This document shows, in pieces, positions 9,105 through 16,287 of a stretch of DNA of 64,000 nt; within the stretch, counting starts at the first letter, position 1; each line of letters begins with the position of its first letter. This DNA comes from Gracilimonas amylolytica (GTDB lineage: Bacteria > Bacteroidota > Rhodothermia > Balneolales > Balneolaceae). Where the stretch lies: the NCBI RefSeq assembly GCF_002911695.1, contig NZ_PQBS01000035.1, positions 146,665-210,664 of the forward strand, in the 5' to 3' direction. A program made the translations under genes and the position numbers. The notes below the pieces were generated by a model, which saw nothing but the letters and a program-made list of their open reading frames with translations, searched no databases and was not told the DNA's origin.

Positions 9105-9857
9105 ATGCTCAGATTTATCATAATCCTACTGCTCTCATTTACCTTTTTAACTACCTCAGCTTTTGCACAACTGACGAACTCTCCGGATACCTTTCAAACT
9201 GAAAACGGAGATCTCAGGATCCACCCGATCCTGCACGGAAGCGTCATTTTTGAGTGGAATGGACTGGATGTTTATGTTGATCCCTGGGGTTCTGCAGATC
9301 TTTATGAAGGCAAGTCTGCCCCGGAACTGATCCTGATCACCCATCCGCACGGAGACCACCTGAGTCCTGAGACCCTTGCAGCTTTAGATACAGAAAATAC
9401 CACCTTTATAGTCCCTAAGGTTGTAGCAGATCAAATGCCTGAAGCTTATTCCAGTCAACCCATTATTCTTGCAAATGGTGAATCCCAAAACTATCAGGGA
9501 ATCAATGTCGAGGCCGTTCCGATGTACAACCTTCCCAATGAGGGAGCACGGCACACCAAAGGCTGGGGCAACGGTTATGTGGTAACCATGGGCGGTAAAA
9601 AGCTCTACGTGTCTGGTGATACTGAGGATATTCCCGAAATGCGTCAGCTCGAAAATATTGACATCGCGTTTGTCTGCATGAACCTCCCCTACACCATGGA
9701 TATCTATCAGGCTGCCAGTGGAGTGCTGAAGTTTGAACCGAAAGTCATGTATCCCTATCACCACCGTGGTCAGGATATTGAGCGATTCAAGGAAATAGTG
9801 GACTGGGAAAGAAAAGATATTGACGTACGCCTGAAGAACTGGTATCCGGAACAGTAA
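9105..9857 (+). CDS. secreted metallo-beta-lactamase fold hydrolase (UlaG-like)
   Basis: 250 residues with a signal peptide (about 1-22, ending AFAQ). The metal-binding HxHxDH is present as HPHGDH (80-85); further ligands are likely in SGDTEDIP (Asp) and YPYHHRG (His). The lactonase-like layout (VYVDPWG, then LILITHPHGDH) matches the UlaG/L_lactamase_B_3 group. Export to the periplasm or surface is inferred from the signal peptide. The substrate is unknown. It stands alone, with 100 bp of non-coding DNA upstream. Confidence 0.87.
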   Translation: MLRFIIILLLSFTFLTTSAFAQLTNSPDTFQTENGDLRIHPILHGSVIFEWNGLDVYVDPWGSADLYEGKSAPELILITHPHGDHLSPETLAALDTENTTFIVPKVVADQMPEAYSSQPIILANGESQNYQGINVEAVPMYNLPNEGARHTKGWGNGYVVTMGGKKLYVSGDTEDIPEMRQLENIDIAFVCMNLPYTMDIYQAASGVLKFEPKVMYPYHHRGQDIERFKEIVDWERKDIDVRLKNWYPEQ

Positions 9858-9906
9858 GCTTCACATCTGTTTTGCATAAATCATACCTTCAAAAGAAAAA
9901 ACAGGT

Positions 9907-10539
9907 ATGAACTGCACGCTCTGTTCAATAAAAACGGAACCGTTCTATTTCTATGAAAAAGAAGAACGGCAATATCACCGGTGTCCGAATTGTAAAGCGG
10001 TTTTGATGGATATCAGCGATTATCCGACTCCTGATGAGGAGATCCACAGGTATGAAAGCCACAATAACGACGTGGAAGATCCCCGGTACCAAAAATTTGT
10101 TTCCCCGCTGGTTGATAAGATCCTTGAGCATTACAGCCCTGACAACAAAGGACTCGATTTTGGTGCCGGAACCGGACCGGTGATCACCAAAATGCTGACA
10201 GATGAAGGGTACGATATTATCACTTACGATCCCTTTTTTGATAACAACACTACCGTATTTGATGAAACCTTTGACTACATAGTCAGTTGTGAGGTTATTG
10301 AACATTTTCATGAACCCCACATGGAATTTGAGCGATTACGAGGCATGTTAAACCCCGGAGGAGCATTATTCCTGAAAACCGACGTCTATACCGAGGATGT
10401 TGATTTCCATGCATGGTATTACAAAAGTGATGAAACCCACGTTTTCTTCTACCACCCAGAAACATTCCGGTGGATCAAAAAAGCTTTCAATTTCAGTAAA
10501 CTGGAAATCGACGGGCGTCACATTTCCTTATTCGCCTAA
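9907..10539 (+). CDS. class I SAM-dependent methyltransferase with N-terminal zinc ribbon
   Basis: 210 residues. Two CxxC pairs (Cys3/Cys6 and Cys26/Cys29) form a probable zinc ribbon, followed by a Methyltransf_23-type domain with SAM-binding motif I LDFGAGTGP (about 80-88) and the YIVSCEVIEHFHEPHMEF segment (motif III region). Proteins of this build often modify small molecules or polysaccharide precursors; no substrate can be assigned. Its last 12 bases overlap the 3' end of the convergent peptidase gene. Confidence 0.85.
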   Translation: MNCTLCSIKTEPFYFYEKEERQYHRCPNCKAVLMDISDYPTPDEEIHRYESHNNDVEDPRYQKFVSPLVDKILEHYSPDNKGLDFGAGTGPVITKMLTDEGYDIITYDPFFDNNTTVFDETFDYIVSCEVIEHFHEPHMEFERLRGMLNPGGALFLKTDVYTEDVDFHAWYYKSDETHVFFYHPETFRWIKKAFNFSKLEIDGRHISLFA

Positions 10540-12186
10540 CAGATCAAAACTGCCGACATAATAATTCGGATCAACCACTAATTGGTTCGTCTCTTTTTCT
10601 TCAACTTCCATTCTTTGCCAGCCGGTGGTTGGGTTGAGCCGGATGTCTTTTCCGTTTACAGTAACATCAACCGGCAAATTAAATCCACTCACAGCATTCC
10701 CCCATCGGTATGAAAGAGAGCCATTTCTGAATGCATACTCTAAAGTTGGAATACGCGTATCTCTCAGGTACTGATCAAATACTTTTGAAAGATCGTGTCC
10801 AAAACTCTCACTGATAAAATTTTCGATCTGTTTGGAATGTACCGTTTGGTGGTAAAATTCACGGTTCAGGCCACGAAGGGTTTCTCTCCAAAGGGAATCG
10901 TCGTCAGCAACCTGACGTAAAGTATGCAGCAGATTTCCTCCTTTGTTATATATATCGCCCGATCCGCGATGATATACGCCATGCGTCCCCATCAGAGGCC
11001 GGTCATTGTTAATGCCAAGCCGGAGTCCTTGCACATATTCGTTGGCAGCCTGTGTTCCAAAATGGTAATCCAGGTACAAACTCTCTGAGTAATTGGTGAA
11101 TCCCTCGTGTACCCACATATCAGCAACATCGGCATAGGTAATATTGTTGGCAAACCATTCGTGGCCGGTTTCATGAATGATGATGAAATCGAACTTCAAT
11201 CCCCAGCCTGACCCACTCAGGTCGCGACCCAAATATCCATTCTCATATCCGTTGCCGTAGGTCACTGAACTCTGATGTTCCATTCCCAGATATGGAGCTT
11301 CCACCAGCTTGTATCCATCCTCATAAAATGGATACGGACCAAACCAGTGCTCAAAGGCATCCAACATGGGCTTTACCTGCTTGAATTGTTTCCGGGCTTT
11401 TTCCTCATTATCGCGCAGCACATAATAGTCGAGGGTCAATTCGCCTTTTTCGCCATCATAGATCTCACCAAAATGCACATAATCGCCGATGTTGATATTC
11501 ACTCCATAGTTATTGATGGGATTACTGACGAACCAATTCCAGGTTTTAGTTCCATCAGAATGTTCATCCACACCTTCCAGCCGGCCATTCGAAACATCCA
11601 TGAGATCACCCGGAGTGGTGATACTGATCCGCATACTATCGGTTTCATCATACGGGTGATCTTTGTTCGGCCACCACACACTTGACCCAATCCCCTGATT
11701 GGACGTGGCCACAAATGGTTTTCCGTTACTGTCGGCTGTCCAGGTAAAGCCACCGTCCCAGGGTGGATTTTCGGCTACCACCGGTTTTCCGGCATACTCC
11801 ACAACAACGTCATTTACATCGCCTGTTACCTGTTTCTTCTCAAGAGTTACGAAAAACGCACTGCCCTCTCTCACAAAGTCCAGACTTTCCCCATCTTGTT
11901 GGAAGTCTGTGATTTCAAGTGGCTCCTGAAGATCGACCTGCATGGTCTGCCCCGGCTCAAGTACGGTGTAGCGGATCAAATTACTGCCGGCTATGGAGCT
12001 GTCTTCAATGTTTACTTTCACCTCAAGATGATAATAATTAAGATCCCACCAGGCTCTCTCCTCAGTGATACTTCCCCTGAGCGTATCCTGTCGTGAAAAT
12101 TCTTGCTGTGCAATAACTTCAGTCAATCCAAAGAATAAGGAGCAGACCAAAAAAATTGGTATCGATCTGAACTTTATTGATATCAT
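10528..12186 (-). CDS. secreted M1-family (gluzincin) metallopeptidase
   Basis: About 552 residues from the chosen ATG at 12186; the frame stays open another 59 codons upstream, but the hydrophobic signal peptide (IPIFLVCSLFFGLTEVIAQ) begins only here. HETGH (338-342) followed by 18 residues and Glu361 gives the M1 zinc site HExxH-x18-E. The exopeptidase GxMEN motif appears as LGMEHQ (300-305). Members digest peptides in the periplasm. The protein is shorter than full aminopeptidase N and lacks the C-terminal helical domain, like other compact bacterial M1 homologues. It is convergent and overlapping with the methyltransferase gene. Confidence 0.87.
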   Translation of the reverse strand: MISIKFRSIPIFLVCSLFFGLTEVIAQQEFSRQDTLRGSITEERAWWDLNYYHLEVKVNIEDSSIAGSNLIRYTVLEPGQTMQVDLQEPLEITDFQQDGESLDFVREGSAFFVTLEKKQVTGDVNDVVVEYAGKPVVAENPPWDGGFTWTADSNGKPFVATSNQGIGSSVWWPNKDHPYDETDSMRISITTPGDLMDVSNGRLEGVDEHSDGTKTWNWFVSNPINNYGVNINIGDYVHFGEIYDGEKGELTLDYYVLRDNEEKARKQFKQVKPMLDAFEHWFGPYPFYEDGYKLVEAPYLGMEHQSSVTYGNGYENGYLGRDLSGSGWGLKFDFIIIHETGHEWFANNITYADVADMWVHEGFTNYSESLYLDYHFGTQAANEYVQGLRLGINNDRPLMGTHGVYHRGSGDIYNKGGNLLHTLRQVADDDSLWRETLRGLNREFYHQTVHSKQIENFISESFGHDLSKVFDQYLRDTRIPTLEYAFRNGSLSYRWGNAVSGFNLPVDVTVNGKDIRLNPTTGWQRMEVEEKETNQLVVDPNYYVGSFDLLGE

Positions 12187-12471
12187 TTGTTTTAAATAGC
12201 TGTGTAAGAAGTACATAAATCTAAAAAACCGGGTTTTATACCTGATGATTGAACCACACCTAACCGGATGAATGGATCGATCTGATATATCGAATCTCCA
12301 CTTAACCAGCTTGTGGTTTGTTAAAACTGAATGTAAGAGATTTATCCAAAACACATAAGTCAAAGTGAAAAACTGAGCAGGATTTCACCGTGTTCTTCTT
12401 CCAAAAAAAATTGACCGGAAGAAGTTTTCAGGTTCACATGTTAACGGAATAATTCAATAAACGGATGAACA
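12187..12471. promoter_or_regulatory. divergent intergenic region between the M1 peptidase and the porin
   Basis: 285 bp separating two divergent starts, so it must hold both promoters. It contains an inverted repeat CTTCTTCC (12395-12402) / GGAAGAAG (12417-12424) about 50 bp before the porin start, which could be an operator or a 5'-UTR hairpin. I see no further gene in it. Confidence 0.4.
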
Positions 12472-13629
12472 ATGAAACAACTCACTATTTTGCTCACTTC
12501 AATTTTTATGATGATTCCTGCCTATCTGTTTGCTCAGGATGATGAATCTTCACTAAGCGTTGGCGGGGCCGTCAGGTATAACGTCATATTGACTGATTAT
12601 GAAGACGGCAATATCGACAACAACGATGGACAGTTTACCTGGGACACCTGGCGTATCAACGTGAATGCGGTTAAAAATGGGGTGAAGCTTAATTTTGAAT
12701 ACCGGTTCTACCCTACCTTCAACACGCATTTTATAAAGCAGGGATGGTTAGGATACGATCTTAATGAAAAGAACAATATTCAGATCGGTGTTACTCAGAT
12801 TCCGTTTGGCAACCTTCAGTATAATTCCCACAACTGGTGGTTTCAGGGGCCCTATTATGTCGGACTTGAGGATGATCACGATATGGGAATCAAATTTACG
12901 CACACTGCCGAAAACTGGGATATCATGGCGGCCTATTTCTTTCAGCCTGAACCGGCAGGCCCCGCAGCAGGAGCAGGTTCATTTGGCTTTGGCGGTTCCG
13001 GTCGATATTCCTATGATATCGTTCCGTCCGGTAACCAAACCAACTACGAACGCAATCAGTTGAATGTCAGAACCACCCGTAGTTTTGATATCGATGGAGG
13101 AACCGTAGAACTTGGAGTGAGTGGAGTGATCGGCCAAACCTGGAATCAGGTACTGAATGAAACTGATCGCCGGTATGCCATAGCAGCTCACACCGATGTT
13201 GATTACGGCAACTGGAATTTCAAAGGGCAGTATACCACATACGATATCAATGCACAGGATGACACCGGTCAGCCCATAGATGCCGTTCAAATGGGCGCTT
13301 ATGCTTCCACCTATCCGGTAACCACGGAAATGAGTATGTACTCAGCCGGACTCAGCTACAGTTATGACGTGAACTGGGGGCCGGTCACCAACCTGAATTT
13401 CTATAACGATTACACCTACTTCCAAAAACATATTGATAGCTTCAATGACGCTCATCAAAATGTGATCGGATTTTTGCTGACGGCGGGCAATGTGTACACC
13501 TACTTTGATATAGCAAGAGGCAGTAATCACCCGTGGTTAACCGAAACGTTTGGTCAGGGACTTGGACAAGGACTGAATGATGCCCGATGGAACACACGGT
13601 TCAACATTAATATTGGGTACTACTTTTAG
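12472..13629 (+). CDS. outer-membrane porin-like beta-barrel protein
   Basis: 385 residues with a cleavable signal peptide (ends LFAQ, about residue 22). The mature protein shows alternating hydrophobic/polar strands, an early SVGGAVRYN strand, tryptophan- and glycine-rich turns and a terminal aromatic residue (NINIGYYF), all typical of outer-membrane barrels. The pattern WLGYDLNEKNNIQIGVTQIPFG resembles phosphate-selective or short-chain porins of Bacteroidota. Substrate unknown. It is followed after 22 bp by the remnant of the 3' end of the HhH-barrel gene (13652-13756). Confidence 0.8.
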   Translation: MKQLTILLTSIFMMIPAYLFAQDDESSLSVGGAVRYNVILTDYEDGNIDNNDGQFTWDTWRINVNAVKNGVKLNFEYRFYPTFNTHFIKQGWLGYDLNEKNNIQIGVTQIPFGNLQYNSHNWWFQGPYYVGLEDDHDMGIKFTHTAENWDIMAAYFFQPEPAGPAAGAGSFGFGGSGRYSYDIVPSGNQTNYERNQLNVRTTRSFDIDGGTVELGVSGVIGQTWNQVLNETDRRYAIAAHTDVDYGNWNFKGQYTTYDINAQDDTGQPIDAVQMGAYASTYPVTTEMSMYSAGLSYSYDVNWGPVTNLNFYNDYTYFQKHIDSFNDAHQNVIGFLLTAGNVYTYFDIARGSNHPWLTETFGQGLGQGLNDARWNTRFNINIGYYF

Positions 13630-13651
13630 GGTCAAGAATAGCTGAATGGTC

Positions 13652-13756
13652 TTAAAAAAGTAACCGAATCTGAAAGCCTATCGAATTCCGGACATTCCCT
13701 TGTGTTTCGTTCAGGCCACTGCTGATGGTTTGCCGGTCTTCAAAAACAGTGACTCC
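13652..13756 (-). pseudogene. duplicated 3'-terminal remnant of the HhH/beta-barrel gene (left direct repeat)
   Basis: These 105 bp match 16183-16287 with four mismatches in my alignment (offset 2531) and encode the same C-terminal peptide in the same frame (GVTVFEDRQTISSGL then NETQGNVRNSIGF, ending RLLF and TAA). Beyond 13756 the similarity stops. The intact gene ends at 16183; this copy has no remaining upstream portion. The remnant lies 22 bp from the porin stop, and the intact gene now lies 21 bp from the last insert gene, so the original arrangement was probably porin and HhH gene convergent here. It marks the left end of an inserted segment. Confidence 0.85.
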
Positions 13757-13923
13757 TATTTTTTCGGTCAGCCTATCAACTTTACCAAACTTCCCAACCT
13801 TACCTAAAATTGTATTATTGAATATATTTTTAAAAAAAATTGTAACAAACAAATAAGTTCATCCTCTTAAAAGTAGTGAGAAGTATCTATTAGTTAGTTT
13901 AACTCTACTTTATAGATTAAAAC

Positions 13924-13943
13924 ACTGGGTATAAAACTGGGTA
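13924..13943 (+). promoter_or_regulatory. 12-bp-spaced direct repeat upstream of the AraC-type gene
   Basis: ACTGGGTA occurs at 13924-13931 and again at 13936-13943, both within A-rich context, ending 7 bp before the start of the AraC-type gene. Direct repeats are the usual form of AraC-family sites, so autoregulation is a reasonable inference; the one-turn spacing is short compared with well-studied members. Confidence 0.35.
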
Positions 13944-13950
13944 CAACATT

Positions 13951-14349
13951 ATGAGTAATAAAATAGGGACTAAAGTTCTTTTGAATAACTATAGGCAGTT
14001 AATATCTGAGCAGCAAATTCAATATCCCAACGATATTCAAAGAGCCATTAACTATATACACACATATTGTTTTGATGAAAAATTAAATATCAACCTACTA
14101 AAAGAAGTGTGTAAAATAAATCGAAAATGCTTTTCAGCCAGATTTAAGCGATTTACAAATAGATATCCAAAAGAATACATTCTACATCATCGCATTGAAG
14201 CAGGAAAGATTTTACTGAGAGAAACTGACGAATCAATTACCTTGGTTGCTATTGAACTTGGTTTTCGTTCAAACTCTTCATTTTGCAAAGCATTTAGTAA
14301 TGTGACCGCTTTGTCTCCCTCCGAGTGGAGAAGTACGAACAAAAGTTGA
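13951..14349 (+). CDS. AraC-type helix-turn-helix regulator (DNA-binding domain only)
   Basis: 132 residues, essentially just the double-HTH AraC/XylS domain: IQRAINYIHTYCFDEKLNINLL, then CFSARFKRFTNRYPKEYILHHRIE and the second helix pair ITLVAIELGFRSNSSFCKAFSN with SPSEW at the end. No sensor or effector domain is attached, so it either binds DNA constitutively or responds through a partner. It heads the insert and is the natural candidate to control the peptide and propeller genes. Codon usage is strongly AT-biased. Confidence 0.82.
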   Translation: MSNKIGTKVLLNNYRQLISEQQIQYPNDIQRAINYIHTYCFDEKLNINLLKEVCKINRKCFSARFKRFTNRYPKEYILHHRIEAGKILLRETDESITLVAIELGFRSNSSFCKAFSNVTALSPSEWRSTNKS

Positions 14350-14453
14350 GATTTTTTTTGGAACAATTTTCAGAGCTTATTTCAAGCAAAATATAATCTA
14401 CCTCTTTAGAATGTTGTTGGTATCCAATTACTAACAAAACTAGCGAGGTTCAA

Positions 14454-14705
14454 ATGAAAACACTTATTACATCAAAAATTAAAAGTGTATTAGTAGCAAT
14501 GGGTTGTATTGCATTCAGTATGGGATTATTTGTATTACCCCAATCCAATCTGACTGCCCAAACAACTGCTACAGAAAATTACAACCTATCTAAGGTAGAA
14601 GGCCCTTGCGGCGAAGATGGAGTTGACGAAATCATTCATGGAAATCGAAAACTTTTCCTTGGATGCTGGGGAAGTGAAACTACCTGTAAAACCAAATGCA
14701 AATAG
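14454..14705 (+). CDS. small secreted cysteine-containing peptide (NVEALA-like architecture)
   Basis: 83 residues. A long hydrophobic N-terminal segment (about 11-30) ends near NLTAQ; the remaining ~48 residues carry four Cys (52, 71, 78, 82) in a C-x18-C-x6-C-x3-C pattern, with a basic tail. A good ribosome site (GCGAGG) sits 6 bp before the ATG. Overall size, leader and C-terminal Cys cluster recall the NVEALA-type peptides of Bacteroidota, which are often encoded beside six-bladed propeller proteins, but the NVEALA motif itself is not present. I do not recognise it further. Possible roles (signal, bacteriocin-like or adhesion peptide) are inference. A strong terminator follows immediately. 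Confidence 0.7.
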   Translation: MKTLITSKIKSVLVAMGCIAFSMGLFVLPQSNLTAQTTATENYNLSKVEGPCGEDGVDEIIHGNRKLFLGCWGSETTCKTKCK

Positions 14706-14713
14706 AAACTGGG

Positions 14714-14746
14714 AGCTCTTTCATGAAGATCATGAAAGAGCTTTTC
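14714..14746 (+). terminator. hairpin terminator between the peptide and propeller genes
   Basis: A perfect 13-bp stem (AGCTCTTTCATGA at 14714-14726 with TCATGAAAGAGCT at 14730-14742) closes a three-base loop and is followed by TTTTC. It begins 8 bp after the peptide stop and ends 15 bp before the propeller start. As an intrinsic terminator it would let the peptide be made in excess over the downstream genes, with partial read-through. Confidence 0.8.
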
Positions 14747-14761
14747 ATTTAATAAAGCACT

Positions 14762-15796
14762 ATGAGACTACTTCTATTAATATTTCTATCTCTGGTTATT
14801 CATCCAGCTAATGGACAGGAACTTAAGAAAACACTAGTCTATCAGGACAATATTTACAGCCCCACCAACATTTACGCGTTGAATGAGGATACTATTATTG
14901 TGGTTGACTTAAGCAATAGGGATGCAGTTTTAAGTATGCATGATCTAAAAAGTAAGACCGTTATTGCTTCACACAGAGCCGGCCGGGGTCCGGGAGAACT
15001 TTCTCAGAAAGGACGAAAACTTATTTCAAATATAAACAACAATTTGTTTCTACTGTGGGATAACAATCAAAGAAAAGGCATGGTATATGACCGGAATCTG
15101 ACTTATGTAACAGATATTAGATATAATGATCGCTCAATCAGCTCTGCTGTCATTCTAAACGATTCAATAGCTGTGGTCAGAAAATTCTACAACTTTGAAA
15201 CAGCAGCTGAAATACGACGATTCAATAACAATAACATCGTTGATAAGGTCTTACTTAAAATTGATACCGATTACTATAACAGCCTAAAACCAATTTCAAT
15301 TAATTTTATGGTAGACCAAGGCCCAATGATTACCGACACTGATAAAGCGTATATTGGTTATTTTTATTCTACCCTCGTCCTTACAATTTCTTCTAACGGT
15401 ACGGTTGATACACTCAAAACACCCAATTCGTTTATTTTACCTACTGTAGAATACGATGACGGGTATTCAGCACCTGATCATGCAATCTCCCCTGAAGGAA
15501 CTCTAAGCATCGCTACTGACGATAAATATGTCTACGTTTTATTTTCAGGAAAAAAGTTTGAGATTAAACCATTTATGATGGCTGTAAAAACTATTACAGG
15601 TAAAATTGCTGATGAGATTGAAAAGTCAGATAATACTACAGAATTACAGATCTTTGACAAGCGAACGGGAAACTATATAAAAAGTATTGAGCTACCCGAA
15701 ATGGCAAAAGATATCACGGTTTCAGGTAATTATCTCTACGCTTTATCATATGTGGATGGCTTCTATAAAATCATAAAATATGAGCTATCACTATGA
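14762..15796 (+). CDS. secreted six-bladed beta-propeller protein (BF3163-like)
   Basis: 344 residues with a signal peptide (about 1-18, ending ANGQ). The RAGRGPGEL motif (72-80), in which GRGPGE is the hallmark of the BF3163/TolB-like six-bladed propeller group, is followed by repeating units with the pattern [hydrophobic]-x-D-xx-x-R (for example LWDNNQRKGMVYD, LQIFDKRTGNYIKSIELP). Such proteins lie in the periplasm or on the surface of Bacteroidota and are repeatedly found with small secreted peptides. It overlaps the next gene by four bases, so the propeller and the membrane protein are co-translated. Function unknown. Confidence 0.82.
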   Translation: MRLLLLIFLSLVIHPANGQELKKTLVYQDNIYSPTNIYALNEDTIIVVDLSNRDAVLSMHDLKSKTVIASHRAGRGPGELSQKGRKLISNINNNLFLLWDNNQRKGMVYDRNLTYVTDIRYNDRSISSAVILNDSIAVVRKFYNFETAAEIRRFNNNNIVDKVLLKIDTDYYNSLKPISINFMVDQGPMITDTDKAYIGYFYSTLVLTISSNGTVDTLKTPNSFILPTVEYDDGYSAPDHAISPEGTLSIATDDKYVYVLFSGKKFEIKPFMMAVKTITGKIADEIEKSDNTTELQIFDKRTGNYIKSIELPEMAKDITVSGNYLYALSYVDGFYKIIKYELSL

Positions 15797-16161
15797 AATA
15801 TGTAAAGATTGTTTTAGCCTTTTACTTCCTCATTTCATCCATCAATAGAATGATCTCAGAAGAAGATTTAACGTTTATTTTAGCTGATTCAAACTCTTAT
15901 TATATGATTAAATGGACTGTGATTCTTGCAGAGATAATTATTGCAGTTTCAATTTTTACTGGTAAGCAGTTAAAATTAGGTATTACTTTAGGTTTTGTAC
16001 TAATAACACCAGTATTGATTATATCACTTATCAATACCATGTTAGGGTCTGATTTGAATTGTCAAATAGGTTACCTTGAACTAAATCCTCCACTTTTACT
16101 ATTACAAAGTATATTTGTTTACACTCTCTTGATTTATTTAAAAATTAAGGTTCGAAAATGA
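15793..16161 (+). CDS. MauE/DoxX-like four-helix membrane protein
   Basis: 122 residues with four predicted transmembrane helices (about 4-18, 37-56, 62-82, 98-116) and a single Cys in the last loop (LNCQIGY). The build matches the MauE/DoxX-like redox-associated membrane family. MauE itself is needed for maturation of the disulfide-rich small subunit of methylamine dehydrogenase. I infer a role in handling the cysteine-containing peptide encoded upstream, but homology to MauE is weak and this is not proven. It ends 21 bp before the convergent HhH-barrel gene. Confidence 0.6.
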   Translation: MKYVKIVLAFYFLISSINRMISEEDLTFILADSNSYYMIKWTVILAEIIIAVSIFTGKQLKLGITLGFVLITPVLIISLINTMLGSDLNCQIGYLELNPPLLLLQSIFVYTLLIYLKIKVRK

Positions 16162-16182
16162 TAAATTAATTCTCTTATTACT

Positions 16183-16287
16183 TTAAAAAAGTAACCGAAC
16201 CTGAAGGCCTATCGAATTCCGGACATTCCCTTTTGTTTCGCTCAGGCCACTGCTGATGGTTTGCCGGTCTTCAAAAACAGTGACTCC
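16183..16287 (-). repeat. right copy of the 105-bp direct repeat (3' end of the intact HhH gene)
   Basis: Same sequence as 13652-13756 with four substitutions. Here it is the functional end of the 684-codon gene. Together the two copies bound the AT-rich insert. Confidence 0.85.

Larger units (their letters stand above)
13757..16182. mobile_element. AT-rich accessory insert bounded by 105-bp direct repeats
   Basis: About 2.4 kb lying between a remnant of a gene's 3' end and the intact copy of the same end. Base composition is clearly AT-richer than the flanks, with long A/T runs and AT-biased codons, and all four genes face plus: AraC-type regulator, secreted peptide, beta-propeller and MauE-like protein. 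No integrase or transposase is inside, so the mechanism is unknown; integration with duplication of the target gene's 3' end, or homologous recombination with an imported segment, would both fit. 13757-13950 shows no convincing gene. Confidence 0.6.

Noticed and set aside
13757-13852. Extension of the 3'-end remnant upstream into the insert as a 66-codon minus frame
   Set aside because: Beyond 13756 the sequence no longer matches the intact gene; the extra codons look accidental.
14617-14811. 64-codon plus frame overlapping the peptide gene and the propeller start
   Set aside because: It runs through the terminator hairpin and has no ribosome site or family; the two other frames are coding.
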